Source: Brucella cytisi | GTDB taxonomy: Bacteria; Pseudomonadota; Alphaproteobacteria; Rhizobiales; Rhizobiaceae | Assembly: GCA_012103075.1 (NCBI GenBank) | Contig: JAAVLQ010000002.1 | Location: 1,290,001-1,354,000, forward strand | Reading direction: 5' to 3' | Length of the DNA stretch: 64,000 nucleotides | Part shown: one piece after another, positions 21,489-32,412 of the stretch | Numbering within the stretch: the stretch's first letter is position 1 | How the letters are laid out: the number at the start of each line of letters is the position of its first letter | The notes under the pieces: model-generated | Told to the model about the DNA's origin: nothing | Databases searched by the model: none | Seen by the model: the letters and a program-made list of their open reading frames with translations, nothing else | Program-made: the position numbers and the translations under genes

Positions 21489-22830
21489 TCAAACCAACCC
21501 CGTAATGAAAACATCAATCCGCTTTCTGAAGGTCGAAGCGTCAATTGCAAGCTTTTGCAGGCGGGCGTAGAGACTGCGCCGCGGCAATTGCAGCAGAATT
21601 GCAGCAACGCCTACATCACCGTTGCAACGATCCAACGTCGCGCGAATAACGCCGTCTTCAAAACGGTCCATCTGCTCCGACAGCGAAAGCGGACTGGGCT
21701 CCGTAATTGGATCGTGGCGCAATCCCAACACGACCTGCTTGGCATAGTTGCGCAGTTCGCGGACATTTCCCGACCATTCGTCCGAGTTCAATCGCGCTTC
21801 CATGACTGCATCAATTGCAGGTCGCGGTTGGCTGAACTGTGCTGCCGCTTCGTCAAGAAAATAGGAGAAAAGCAGACCGATATCCTTCCGTCGCTCGCGC
21901 AGAGGCGGAACACGGAGCCTGACCGTTTCAAGGCGATAAAACAAATCGGAACGAAAGCGACCGGAAGTCACAGCTTCCTCCAGATTGCCTTTCGCAGCCG
22001 CTATGATCCTTAGATTGACCCGCGCGCGGCTCTCCTGAAAGCGAAGGCAACTCACGCTCTTCGACAACACGCAGCAGCTTGCCTTGAACGGACGGTGACA
22101 TGCTATCGACTTCATCGAGAAACAATGTGCCGCGATCCGCGTCGGCTATTCTGCCGCGCTGAATGCGGCTACCGAACAGAACCTCATCGGCAATGGCGTC
22201 GGGCAACGCGGCACAATCGATGGCAACAAAACTGCGGGCATGACGCGCGCTCCAGCGGTGCAGGAGGCGAGCCACCAATTCTTTTCCGGTCCCGGTTTCG
22301 CCTTCTATCAACACATCGACATCGACACTGGCTAGCTGGCGGATCGTGTCACGCAGTCGCACCATCACCGGCGTCTCGCCAAGTAAGGGATAATCCTGCT
22401 CGGCATTTGCCGCAGCCCGGCGAAGGCGGCGATTTTCCAGCACCAGCCGGCGCATTTCCAAAGCGCGGCGTACGCTCGATATCAGATGATCGGCAGCAAA
22501 AGGTTTAGCTATGAAATCGAACGCTCCTTTCTTGAGCGAGGCCACAGCCATTCCAATGTCGCCATGCCCAGTCATCAAAATGACTGGCAGTTCCGGGTCA
22601 CGCGCCAGCAATGCTTCCATCACCGCATGTCCATCGACCCGCGGCATGCGGATATCGGTCACAACGATGCCCGGATAGTCAGGCGTCAAACTGGTCAAAG
22701 CGGACTGACCGTCACCGTGCACTTCAATATCAAGACCTGCGATTTCAAATGAATCGGCCAAGGCCGTACGAAATGCTGCATCGTCATCGACCAGCATCAC
22801 GCGCAAAGGCTCACTTTCCGACAAGGCCAC
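21489..22830 (-). CDS. DctD-like NtrC-family response regulator lacking the GAFTGA loop (frameshifted)
   Basis: Receiver domain with the phosphorylation site Asp59 in VVTDIRMP and a Lys in IAKPF, then an AAA+ domain with Walker A GETGTGKE and Walker B GTLFLDEVDSMS, and a Fis-type helix-turn-helix near the C-terminus (GDVGVAAILLQLPRRSLYARL). The loop that in sigma-54 activators reads GAFTGA is absent: LFG is followed only by SRIQRGRIADADR before GTLFLDE, about 11 residues short. This stretch lies inside an unbroken frame. A single extra G near 22025 breaks the frame later. Its start overlaps the sensor kinase end by 20 bases. Without the loop it should not engage sigma-54 in the usual way. Confidence 0.85.
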
Positions 22831-24591
22831 CCTCCTCTTTCGCCCGCTTCAAGGTTGCCGCGAAAGCTGCACCGCCAAGCTGCGATGGAACGACGCGTAG
22901 CGTTCCTTCTAATTCGGTCATGAGGTCTCTCGCGATGCCCAGCCCCAGACCGAGGCCGTCCGCTTTTCCTGTAACAAATGGGCTAAAAATCTCGTCAGCC
23001 AACTGGGGATCAATGCCGGGGCCGTTATCGTCCACGACAAGGGAAATCTGGTCGCCCTCGTCGCGGACGCTGAACGAAACACGTGGATTCTTGATGTTCA
23101 CGACCGCATCCAATGCGTTCTGCAGCAAATTCACCAGCACCTGCTCCGATCTGACGCGGCAGGCGAGTATCACCAAGTTGGAACGCTCGGGTATATCCAG
23201 TTGAACCTTGGCGTTGCGGAACCGGTCTCCCATCAGTAGCATTGTGCCATCCACAAGCTCATTCAGCGGGAGCGAGCGAACGACACCGCTGCGACGGCGC
23301 GCAAACCGGCGCATTTCCTGTGTGATAGAGCCTATGCGCGCTGTCAGTTCCACAGATGTATTGAGGTTTTGGGCGACCTTATCGAGCTTGCCATGTGCTA
23401 GATGATGCTGTGCGTTTTCGGTGAGCGTCCGAATGGTCGCGACTGGTTGGTTGATTTCATGCACCAGCCCTGCGGTTATCGACCCTAGGGAGGCGAGCCT
23501 GTTCGCCCGGGCGAGCTCTTCCCGCGCATCACGAAAGCGTTTGTCGGCCAGTTCACGTTCCGCCATTTCCGCGCTCAATGCGGCAGTGCGCTCTTCAACT
23601 GCAGTCTCGAGTTCGGCACGATAGGCTGCCGCACGCGCTGCGCGGCTCACTCGCCAGTAAACGGCACCGGCGATCATGACAAAAACGAGCATAACTGCCA
23701 CCGTTATCAGGCGCGCAAGATCGTTGGCAGCGCGTAGCGCCCGCCCCATAGGTTCGATATGAACCAGTTTCAGAGAAGTTTCGGCAATCGGCTCGTCGAC
23801 CGCAACTGAATACTGGCCAGACGGCCCGATCATCATCCCATCCGGCGCAAAACGATAATTGCTCGGCTTCATATCCGCAGCATTGAACTGTCCACTCTCG
23901 ATAATCTTTGTGCGTTCTGTAGTTGATATCGGCTGAAAAGAGCGAAGGTCTTCGGCCTTATCAGTGGAGGCCAGTATGATCCCGCGAGGATCAACAACGA
24001 AGGTCTGGCCGGGGTCATTTGCCCATGTTTGCACCAGTCTGTGGAATTCAAATTTGATGACGACCACACCAACCGGACTGGCCTGATCACCGATGCGCCG
24101 CGCCAAAAAAAAAGGCCGAAACGCCCACTCAAATCACCTATGGCATAATACTCTGCCGAACCTCCTGCCATCGCGCCCTTGAAATAAGGCCGGAAATCGT
24201 AATTGCGTCCGACAAAGCTCTCCGGCGTATTAGCATTCGATGACGCAATAACAGTTCCGTCACGAGCGATCACATAGATGATTGGTGAACCAATCTGATG
24301 TGCAAGAAGTTCAAGCTTTCGGTTCAGGCGAGTGGTCGCGTCCTCCGATCTGCCAGCAAGCACATCACGCAGATCGCTATATTCCTTCAAAACCACAGGC
24401 AACAACCGGAACTTTGCCAGTTCACTGTCTATCAGGCGGGTCTGTTGACGCGCTATAAGCGTCGCATTTTGCCGAAGACCATCAAGCGCCTCGTTTTCCG
24501 CCCACAGCCGGGCGGAAAACCACACACCGATTGCCAGCAAGAAAGCGGGGGCAACCAAAAGGAATTTTGTAATACTCGATGGCACCTTCAT
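22811..24591 (-). CDS. DctB/MifS-like sensor histidine kinase (frameshifted)
   Basis: Two-transmembrane sensor kinase. The N-terminal helix (FLLVAPAFLLAIGVWFSARLW) precedes a periplasmic double-Cache-type domain (SDLRDVLAGRS, IYVIARDGTVIASSNA, FKGAMAGGSAEYYAIG), then a second helix (LITVAVMLVFVMIAGAVYWRV), a coiled coil and the kinase core: H box AGLVHEINQPVATIRTL, N box LLQNALDAV, G1 DDNGPGID and G2 DGLGLGLGIARDLM. A T run read as nine bases at 24105-24113 should be ten, which restores GRFGLFFLARRIGDQ. The start at 24591 (MKVPSSITKF) is preferred. It is divergent from the dicarboxylate carrier gene, so a C4/C5-dicarboxylate signal is likely. Confidence 0.9.
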
Positions 24592-25060
24592 TTGTGCAGA
24601 TTTATGCAAAATCAAACAAAGAGTCACGCAGAATCTTGCACAATACCTGCACGAAAGTATATCGAAATCGGCAAAGAATCATTTAATTTCAATAGTTTAA
24701 TCTTTTTAAATTCGCCCTCTGGCGGTCATTGTTCAGCTACAGCATGTTAGCGCTACTTCGAAAAAGGGAGTTTCGAAGAGAGGAGCTTAACCGTGAACCG
24801 CATCAATATAGCACCCGCATCGCAATCACTTCCGGAGCCACTCTTATCGGCTGGGTCACTGATGTTGCGTGCTCGAAGCTGAAGCGGAGCGCGGAGTGAG
24901 ATTATTCACCAGCGCCAAACAAGCCTTCTCTCACGAACCTAAGTGGAAGTGCAGAGAGACGAGTTAATGGCGACGGAAAAACACCCTGAAACCGTTTCGC
25001 TGATCCGGTTCCACAACAAGGGGTGAAATTCAAAAATCCAGAGATTGGAAGGAGCAACCC
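24592..25060. promoter_or_regulatory. long divergent leader of the kgtP-type gene with a perfect hairpin
   Basis: About 470 bases without a recognised gene. It holds a perfect inverted repeat CTTCGAAA-N7-TTTCGAAG at 24756-24778, closely followed by an AGGAG and a GTG-started 28-codon frame (24793 to about 24879) that could be a leader peptide. No good sigma-54 promoter was seen; the nearest (24856-24871, GGTCAC-N5-TTGC) lacks the invariant GG. The carrier gene itself has a clear GGAAGGAG Shine-Dalgarno near 25049. Confidence 0.45.
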
Positions 25061-26368
25061 ATGGTCTCAATTACAAGTGAACGGAGTGAAGTGCAAAGCA
25101 CCAATAGCCGCCTGAAATCCATCATCGGTGGCTCGACCGGCAATCTGGTCGAATGGTTCGACTGGTATGTTTACGCAGCATTTGCGCTCTATTTTGCACC
25201 GCACTTCTTCCCGTCTGAAAGCCAGACCGCGCAGCTTATGAGTGCTGCCGCAGTCTTTGCAGTCGGCTTTGTCATGCGCCCCATCGGTGCGTGGATCATG
25301 GGTATTTACGCCGACCGCAAGGGTCGCAAGGCGGGTCTTGCGCTGTCCGTGACGCTGATGTGTGCAGGTTCGCTCATCATCGCATTAACGCCCGATTATC
25401 AGACCATCGGCCTCGCAGCCCCAGCCCTTCTCGTGCTCGCACGTTTGATGCAGGGCCTGTCAGTCGGCGGCGAATATGGCGCCAGCGCCACCTATCTGTC
25501 GGAAATGGCAGGCAAGGATCGTCGCGGCTTCTTCTCCTCGTTCCAGTATGTCACGCTCATTTCAGGCCAGCTTCTCGCAATCTTGCTTTTGATTGTGCTT
25601 CAGTCGACCATGGAGACCCCGGCACTGGAAGCCCGGGGCTGGCGTATTCCGTTCTTCATCGGTGCATTGCTCGCCGTTGTCGTGTTCTGGCTGCGTCGCG
25701 GCCTTGCGGAAACCGAAAGCTTCAAAAACGCCAAGACCAAAGACACTCCAAAGTCCGGTTTCTGGACGCTTATCAAGCATCATCCGAAGGAAACCGCTCT
25801 CGTCATGCTTCTGACTGCCGGCGGTACGCTCGCATTCTATGCTTACTCGATCTACATGCAGAAATTTCTGGTGAATACGTCCGGCTTCAGCCGTGAAGTG
25901 GCAAGCCAGATCAATGCCGTGACCCTTTTCATCTTCATGTGCCTGCAGCCCATCGCTGGCGCTTTGTCAGACAGGATTGGTCGTAAGCCATTGATGATCG
26001 CGTTCGGCGCCGCAGGTGTTCTTTTCACCTATCCGATTTTCACGACGCTAGAACAGACCCGCGACCCGATCACGGCTGGTCTGCTGGTCATGGGTGCGCT
26101 CATCATCGTCACCGGCTACACCTCCATCAACGCTGTGGTGAAGGCGGAACTTTTCCCGGCGCATATCCGTGCACTCGGCGTAGCCCTGCCCTACGCACTG
26201 GCCAACACTCTCTTCGGTGGTACTGCCGAATATGTTGCACTAAGCTTCAAGAATGGTGGCTGGGAACGCGGGTTCTACTGGTACGTCACCATCATGATTG
26301 GCATTTCCCTCATCGTTTATCTGCGTATGCGGGATACGAGCAAGGACAGCATGATCAAGGAAGACTGA
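25061..26368 (+). CDS. MFS dicarboxylate/alpha-ketoglutarate symporter, KgtP-like
   Basis: Intact 435-residue carrier of the metabolite:proton symporter group of the major facilitator superfamily. It begins with the typical IIGGSTGNLVEWFDWYVYAAFALYF, has the loop motif GIYADRKGRKAGL and its second copy GALSDRIGRKPLM, and the conserved RLMQGLSVGGEYGASATYLSEM. Twelve hydrophobic segments can be drawn. Closest in character to KgtP (alpha-ketoglutarate) and related organic-acid carriers. It is divergent from the DctB/DctD-like genes, which probably control it. A strong terminator follows. Confidence 0.9.
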   Translation: MVSITSERSEVQSTNSRLKSIIGGSTGNLVEWFDWYVYAAFALYFAPHFFPSESQTAQLMSAAAVFAVGFVMRPIGAWIMGIYADRKGRKAGLALSVTLMCAGSLIIALTPDYQTIGLAAPALLVLARLMQGLSVGGEYGASATYLSEMAGKDRRGFFSSFQYVTLISGQLLAILLLIVLQSTMETPALEARGWRIPFFIGALLAVVVFWLRRGLAETESFKNAKTKDTPKSGFWTLIKHHPKETALVMLLTAGGTLAFYAYSIYMQKFLVNTSGFSREVASQINAVTLFIFMCLQPIAGALSDRIGRKPLMIAFGAAGVLFTYPIFTTLEQTRDPITAGLLVMGALIIVTGYTSINAVVKAELFPAHIRALGVALPYALANTLFGGTAEYVALSFKNGGWERGFYWYVTIMIGISLIVYLRMRDTSKDSMIKED

Positions 26369-26388
26369 TACCGCCTCCCAAGCGACAA

Positions 26389-26418
26389 AATGCCGGACTT
26401 AACCGTCCGGCATTTTTA
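26389..26418. terminator. Rho-independent terminator, bidirectional
   Basis: A perfect 10-bp stem, AATGCCGGAC and GTCCGGCATT, with a TTAACC loop and a T run after it; the A run before the stem allows use on the other strand. It separates the convergent carrier and AraC-type genes. Confidence 0.88.
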
Positions 26419-27407
26419 TTCCTCCTGTTGTACTGTCCGAAACCGCCCGGGGCTTTGCCCCATCCATTTATGGAAGGCGCGATAAAAGGCGCTCGGCTCA
26501 CTGTAGCCAAGTTCGGCAGCCACCTCCGCCACGCTCAACCTGTTTTCCTGCAATAGCCTTTCAGCAATAACGAACCGCAACTCATCCTTGATCGTGCCAA
26601 AGCTCTGCCCCTCCCCGCGCAGCCTGCGTCGCAAGGTCGGGACGGACATGCCAAGTCCTTCGCAAGCTCGTCAAAAGAAGGCCAGTCTGTGATTGGCAAA
26701 GCATTCAATTGCGCGCGTACCCTTGCGGAAAGATCATTATCATGACGATAGCGGATCAGAATATTGGCGGGAGCCTCTCGTAAAAAACTGTCCAGCGCTA
26801 CATCGCTGCGAATGATCGGCAGTGATAGATAGGACGATGAAAAAACCAGTCGCGTCACCGGCTGGTCGAACAGGACCGGCGCTCCGAAGAACTTGTGATA
26901 GTCTTGACGGTGGACCGGTGCCGGACAAGCAAAGTCGAGCGTCCGCAACGGAATACGTCGCCCGATCAGCCAGCAGACCACACCCATCAGGATCAGCCAA
27001 TAGGCACGATAAGCAAAGGCAGGTCTCGGGTGCCCGGCATCGGTCAGAACAACATGGGCCATGCCATCACGGATTCGCAATTCGCCCCGTGGATCATCCA
27101 GCACCACATTGAGAAACTGCAAAGCCCGTCGCAAAGCCCGTTCCAGCGTGCCAGCATGCAGCACGGCATGACAAAGCAGATTGAAGCTGCCGGGGCGCAT
27201 CGGCCTTGCAGCCAGCCCAAAGAATTCGTCGTTGATCGTTTCGGCAATCAGCCACCACAAACGACCATATTCCACATTAGTGACGGGTTTTGTCACTGTC
27301 TCCGGCAGGCCGATCTTCGTCATCAGGGCAGCCGTATCCATGCCCCGGACACGCACACTTTCCAGCGCATCCTCGACAAAGCCCGGTGCAATATTTTGGC
27401 GTTCCAT
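26416..27407 (-). CDS. AraC-family regulator with an OruR/ArgR-type N-terminal domain (frameshifted)
   Basis: Regulator with the N-terminal arabinose-binding-like domain found in OruR- and VirS-type proteins (VEYGRLWWLIAETINDEFFGLAARPMRPGSF, LQFLNVVLDD, FAYRAYWLILMGV) and a C-terminal double helix-turn-helix (TLRRRLRGEGQSFGTIKDELR, LSVAEVAAELGYSEPSAFYRAFHKWMGQSPGRFR). One lost G near 26656 splits it; joined length is about 330 residues. The start at 27407 (MERQNIAPGF) is preferred. It is divergent from the acyl-CoA operon, 125 bp apart. Regulators of this group commonly control lipid or amino-acid catabolism, so it is the natural controller of that operon. Confidence 0.88.
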
Positions 27408-27532
27408 GGCTTCTCTATATTGCAAAATCGATCACACATTAATGCATCTAATGTCATTGTTTGCAATGCGTGACGCGCTAACCTTTAGGTATGGTTGGCC
27501 ACGAGGAGGTGGCGGTCAGGAGGTTATACTGG

Positions 27533-29206
27533 ATGACTGAAACGTCCGTTTCAGCGCCACTGGCGCGTTATGCTGATGCAGTTGCACAATTTCGCATCGA
27601 AGATGCCATCGCAAAAACTTCACGGCAATCCTGAAAAGGCATTAATGCCTGTATTGAATGCTGCGACCGGCATACGGGTGATAATCGCGTAGCCCTGCAC
27701 GCGATTGCAGCCAATGGCGAACTTTCCGAATTTACCTTCGAGAACCTGCGCGATATGGCCGCTCGTGTCGGCAATGTACTAAAAGATGCGGGTGTCGGCG
27801 CTGGTGACGTAGTCGCCGGCCTGTTGCCGCGCACACCAGAACTCATTGCAACCATTCTCGGCGCATGGCGTGTCGGCGCTATTTATCAGCCGCTTTTCAC
27901 CGCTTTCGGCCCAAAAGCAATCGAACACCGCCTGAAAACCGGCAGCGCAAAACTGGTCGTCACCAACACGGCCAACCGCTCCAAGCTGACAGAAGTTGAA
28001 AACTGCCCCAAAGTCGCAATCGTGCTGGCGCCCAGCGAAGATCTGCCAGCCGGCGACATCGATTTTCGCACGGCGACGGCTTCTGCTTCGGTTGATTGCG
28101 CGCCAGTGCTTCGCAAGGGCAGCGATCTGTTCATGATGATGTCGACTTCCGGCACCGCTGGCCTGCCCAAAGGCGTACCGGTCCCGCTTTATGCGCTGAT
28201 GGCATTTGGCGCTTATATGCGTGAAGCCATCGGTCTGCGTTCCGACGATATTTTCTGGAACATTGCCGATCCGGGCTGGGCCTATGGCCTTTACTATGCT
28301 GTGACCGGGCCATTGCAACTTGGCATGGCAACCACGCTTTACGAAGGCGGTTTCACCGCCGAAAGCACCTACGACATCATCGAGCGTCTTGGCGTCACCA
28401 GCCTTGCCGGTTCGCCGACTGCCTTCCGTCTGTTAATGGCCGAGGGACCGGAAGCTGCGAAACGTGTCAAAGGTCGCCTGCGTGTGGTGTCGAGCGCCGG
28501 AGAACCGCTTAACCCGGAAGTCATTCGCTGGTTCGACGCATATCTTGGCGCACCGATTTACGATCATTACGGCCAGACCGAACTCGGCATGGTGGTGAAT
28601 AATCATCACGGCCTTGAACATTCCGTTCGACACGGTTCGGCTGGCTATGCAATGCCCGGCTATCGCATTGCCGTTCTGGATGAACAGAGCAATGAGCTCG
28701 GTCCTAATCAGCCCGGTATTCTTGCTGTCGATGTTGCAAAATCGCCGCTTCTCTGGTTTTCCGGCTATTACAAGCAGGAAACACCAGCCATTGCGGACGG
28801 TTACTATCGCACCGGAGATACAGTGGAATTCGAGCCGGATGGTTCGATCAGCTTCATAGGCCGTGCCGATGACGTTATAACATCATCAGGTTATCGCATT
28901 GGACCCTTCGATGTCGAAAGCGCCCTTCTTGAACACGCAGCCGTCAATGAAGCAGCGGTCGTCGGCGTACCTGACCCGCAACGAACGGAAATTGTGAAGG
29001 CATTCGTTATCCTTGCACCCGGTTTCGAAGGTACGCATGAACTGAAGGATGAGCTGGCGTTGCACGTGAAGAAGCGGCTCTCCGCGCATTCCTATCCGCG
29101 CGAAATCGATTTCGTGAACGAGCTTCCCAAGACACCAAGCGGAAAAATCCAACGGTTCCTCCTGCGCAAGGCGGAAATCGACAAACAGCAACAGACGAAG
29201 GCCTGA
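27533..29206 (+). CDS. AMP-forming acyl-CoA synthetase (frameshifted)
   Basis: Activates a carboxylic acid with ATP and CoA. It has the AMP-binding P-loop MMSTSGTAGLPKGVP, YDHYGQTELGM, YYRTGDTVEFEPDGSISFIGRADD and the C-terminal PSGKIQRFLLRK with the catalytic Lys. The start at 27533 follows an AGGAGG. An extra A near 27613 and a missing A near 27644 leave a short stretch out of frame; joined, the protein is about 558 residues. The size and the motif spacing resemble medium-chain or acetyl-CoA-synthetase-like enzymes. The chain length cannot be told. It leads the degradation operon. Confidence 0.9.
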
Positions 29207-29216
29207 GGACAAGATT

Positions 29217-29984
29217 ATGCAGATTAAGGATCGGGTATTTCTGATTACTGGCGCAAGCTCTGGCCTCGGTGCAGCAGTTGCGAAAATGGCCGTCGGTGCC
29301 GGTGGCAAAGTCATGCTTCTCGATGTAAATGCGGAAGCTGGTGAAGCGCAGGTCAAGACGCTTGGTTCGGCGGCGAACTTTCATCGCACCGACGTCACCA
29401 GCGATGCGGATGGCAAGGCTGCCATCGCGGCAGCGCTTGAGGCTTTCGGGCACGTCGATATACTCATCAATTGTGCGGGTGTGGCACCGGGCGAAAAAGT
29501 TCTCGGTCGCGATGGCGCACATAAGCTGGAAAGCTTCACGCGCGCAATTTCGATCAACCTGATTGGCACATTCAACATGCTGCGCCTTGCTGCCGAAGCC
29601 ATGGCAAAAGAACGAGCCCGGTGAAGGCGGAGAACGTGGCGTCATCATCAACACGGCGTCGGTTGCAGCCTTTGACGGCCAGATTGGGCAAGCTGCCTAT
29701 TCCGCTTCCAAGGGCGGCGTTGCTGCCATGACCTTGCCTGTGGCGCGCGAGCTTGCGCGACATGGCATCCGCGTCATGACCATTGCGCCCGGAATTTTCG
29801 CCACGCCGATGATGGCGGGCATGCCGCAGGAAGTCCGGGATGCCCTCGGCGCTTCCGTGCCTTTCCCCCTCGCCTCGGTCGCCCGGGCGAATATGCGGCT
29901 CTTGCCCGCCACATCTTGGAAAACCAGATGCTCAACGGTGAAGTCATCCGTCTGGATGGCGCACTTCGCATGGCAGCAAAGTAA
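29217..29984 (+). CDS. SDR 3-hydroxyacyl-CoA dehydrogenase-like (frameshifted)
   Basis: NAD(P)-dependent short-chain dehydrogenase. It has the cofactor loop [14 protein letters not shown], an Asp after beta-2 (LLDVNAEAG) that favours [28 protein letters not shown] and the catalytic AYSASKGGV. The end [13 protein letters not shown] resembles the HSD17B10/FadB2x group that oxidises short-chain 3-hydroxyacyl-CoA. An extra A near 29610 and one C too few in the C run near 29868 break the frame. Joined length is about 255 residues. It starts 10 bp after the synthetase gene and ends 12 bp before the thiolase gene. Confidence 0.9.
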
Positions 29985-29996
29985 CGAGGAACAATC

Positions 29997-31187
29997 ATGT
30001 CCAACAGCGATCCTATTGTCATTGTCGGTGCTTCTCGTACTCCCATGGGCGGCTTTCAGGGCGATTTTGCCAACGCCCGGGCGACCGATCTTGGTGCCGC
30101 CGCCATTCGCGGCGCACTTGCGGGCGCGGGTCTTGCACCGGAAGCGGTCGAAGATGTCTATATGGGCTGTGTTCTGCCTGCCGGTCAGGGGACAGGCTCC
30201 TGCGCGTCAGGCCTCAATCAAAGCCGGATTGCCGGTTTCAACCGGCGCGACGACGGTCAACAAGATGTGCGGCTCGGGCATGAAGGCAACCATGCTGGCG
30301 CACGATCTGCTGCTGGCAAGTTCTGCCGATGTCATCGTGTCCGGCGGCATGGAGAGCATGACGAACTCCCCTATCTGCTGCCAAAGGCACGTGGTGGGTA
30401 TCGTATGGGACACGGCCAGATTATCGATCATATGTTTCTCGATGGGCTTGAAGATGCCTATGACAAAGGTCGTCTGATGGGCACCTTTGCCGAAGACTGC
30501 GCGGAAGCCTACCAGTTTACTCGCGAAGCTCAGGATGAGTTCGCCATTGCCTCTCTGACACGTGCGCAGAATGCTATCACGAACGGCCTTTTCGCCGCCG
30601 AAATTACCCCCGTTTCAGTGAAAGCTGGACGTAGCGAAGTTGAAATTTCCATTGATGAGCAGCCCGGCAAGGCGAAACTGGAAAAAATTCCCACCCTTCG
30701 CCCGGCATTTCGTGACGGCGGCACCGTGACGGCTGCCAACTCCTCCTCGATTTCGGACGGTGCGGCAGCCCTTGTTCTCATGCGTGCTTCCGAAGCGGAA
30801 AAGCGCGGCCTCACCCCACGTGCGGTTCTGGTCGGCCATGCGACCCATGCCGACAAGCCGAATCTCTACCCGACCGCCCCGATCGGTGCTATAAACAAGC
30901 TTTCAGCGAAAATCGGCTGGAACCTGAAAGATGTCGATCTCTTTGAGATCAATGAAGCTTTTGCGGTCGTAACCATGGCGGCCATGCGTGATCTTGATCT
31001 ACCGCACGACAAAGTCAACATTCATGGTGGCGCTTGCGCCCCAGGCCATCCCATCGGCGCGTCAGGGGCGCGCATACTTGTCACCCTGCTTTCAGCCCTT
31101 GAAACCCATGGTTTGAAGCGCGGTGTTGCTGGCATCTGTCTGGGCGGCGGCGAAGCGACTGCGGTTGGTATCGAGAGGATCGTCTGA
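29997..31187 (+). CDS. acetyl-CoA C-acyltransferase (thiolase) (frameshifted)
   Basis: Thiolytic enzyme of beta-oxidation. The nucleophile is the Cys of [13 protein letters not shown]; the acid-base groups are the His in [17 protein letters not shown] and the Cys in [15 protein letters not shown]. The start [19 protein letters not shown] is typical. About 60 codons (30195 to 30370) read in another frame between an extra A and a missing C. Joined length is about 395 residues. Its stop overlaps the start of the acyl-CoA dehydrogenase gene. Confidence 0.93.
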   Translation: MSNSDPIVIVGASRTPMGGFQGDFANARATDLGAAAIRGALAGAGLAPEAVEDVYMGCVLPAGQGTGSCASGLNQSRIAGFNRRDDGQQDVRLGHEGNHAGARSAAGKFCRCHRVRRHGEHDELPYLLPKARGGYRMGHGQIIDHMFLDGLEDAYDKGRLMGTFAEDCAEAYQFTREAQDEFAIASLTRAQNAITNGLFAAEITPVSVKAGRSEVEISIDEQPGKAKLEKIPTLRPAFRDGGTVTAANSSSISDGAAALVLMRASEAEKRGLTPRAVLVGHATHADKPNLYPTAPIGAINKLSAKIGWNLKDVDLFEINEAFAVVTMAAMRDLDLPHDKVNIHGGACAPGHPIGASGARILVTLLSALETHGLKRGVAGICLGGGEATAVGIERIV

Positions 31188-32317
31188 TGCTCTTGAGCGA
31201 TACGCAGGAGCAGATTCGCGACGCCGCCCGGCAGTTCGTGCAAGAACGGCTCGCGCCGGGTGCCGCCGCACGTGACAGGGAACACGCTTTTCCACGCGCG
31301 GAGCTCGCCGAAATGGGCGAGCTTGGTTTTCTCGGAATGCTGGTGCCGGAAGAATGGGGTGGTTCCAATCTCGGTACGGTTGCCTACGCTCTGGCGCTGG
31401 AAGAGATTGCTGCGGGCGATGGGGCATGTTCGACCATCGTTTCGGTCCATTCATCCGTCGGCTGCGTTCCGATCGTGCGTTTCGGCACCGACGAACAGAA
31501 ACAGCATTTTCTTCCCAAGATGGCAGCCGGTGAATGGATCGGCGGGTTCGCGTTGACCGAGCCACAGGCCGGCTCGGATGCGTCTGCGCTCAAAACCCGT
31601 GCACGCCGCGACGGTGATTATTATGTGATCGATGGCTCCAAGCAGTTCATCACGTCGGGTAAGAACGGCAGCGTGGTGATCGTGTTTGCCGTTACCGATC
31701 CATCGGCAGGCAAGAAAGGCATTTCGGCTTTCATCGTGCCGACCGACACCCGGGCTACGAGGTTGTTTCCGTCGAGCACAAGCTCGGCCAGCATTCGTCG
31801 GATACGTGTGCGCTCGCTTTCACCAACATGCGCATCCCAGTAGAGAACCGACTGGGCGATGAGGGCCGGGCTACAAAATCGCGCTTGCCAATCTGGAAGG
31901 CGGACGCATCGGCATTGCGGCGCAATCAGTCGGTATGGCTCGCGCAGCGCAGCGTTCGAAGCTGCATGCGCTTACGCCAAAGAGCGCATTACATTCGGCA
32001 AGCCGATTATCGAGCATCAGGCCGTCGCTTTCAGGCTCGCCGACATGGCAACGAAGATTGAGACAGCCCGTCAGATGGTTCTTCATGCAGCTGCGCTGCG
32101 CGAGGCGGGCAAACCCTGCTTGACGGAGGCCTCAATGGCCAAACTCGTTGCCTCCGAAATGGCAGAACAGGTCTGCTCCGCCGCGATCCAGATTCATGGC
32201 GGCTACGGTTATCTTGCTGATTATCCGGTTGAGCGCATTTATCGCGATGTTCGCGTCTGCCAGATTTACGAAGGCACCAGCGACGTGCAGCGTCTCGTTA
32301 TAGCGCGAGGATTGTGA
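31187..32317 (+). CDS. acyl-CoA dehydrogenase (frameshifted)
   Basis: FAD enzyme that makes the alpha,beta double bond. It shows [16 protein letters not shown], the FAD/substrate loop [32 protein letters not shown], and the C-terminal helix with the catalytic Glu in [18 protein letters not shown]. Three lost bases near 31750, 31866 and 31950 split it, after which the frame returns to [19 protein letters not shown]. Joined length is about 377 residues, the short/branched-chain type. It is the fourth gene of the operon. No enoyl-CoA hydratase gene is in the cluster. Confidence 0.92.
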
Positions 32318-32372
32318 CGGTCACCTGCGATAGTGTTTGCAAGCCACGGTGAAAATCGGCCAAAGATCGCGT

Positions 32373-32393
32373 GCGGATACGAGGTCTATCCGC
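32373..32393. promoter_or_regulatory. perfect hairpin between the acyl-CoA dehydrogenase and deformylase-like genes
   Basis: GCGGATA and TATCCGC form a perfect 7-bp stem with a 7-base loop, 20 bp before the deformylase-like start. No T run follows, so termination is uncertain. It could be a weak terminator for the acyl-CoA operon or a site acting on the next gene. Confidence 0.35.
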
Positions 32394-32412
32394 GTGCAAA
32401 ATGTGAGGTCCG

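Noticed and set aside
22130-22200. Missing GAFTGA loop in the DctD-like protein as an artefact of indels
   Set aside because: The frame is open through the region and the flanking motifs LFG and GTLFLDE are both in it; single-base errors cannot remove 11 residues.
24856-24871. Sigma-54 promoter before the dicarboxylate carrier
   Set aside because: GGTCAC-N5-TTGC lacks the invariant GG of the -24 element.
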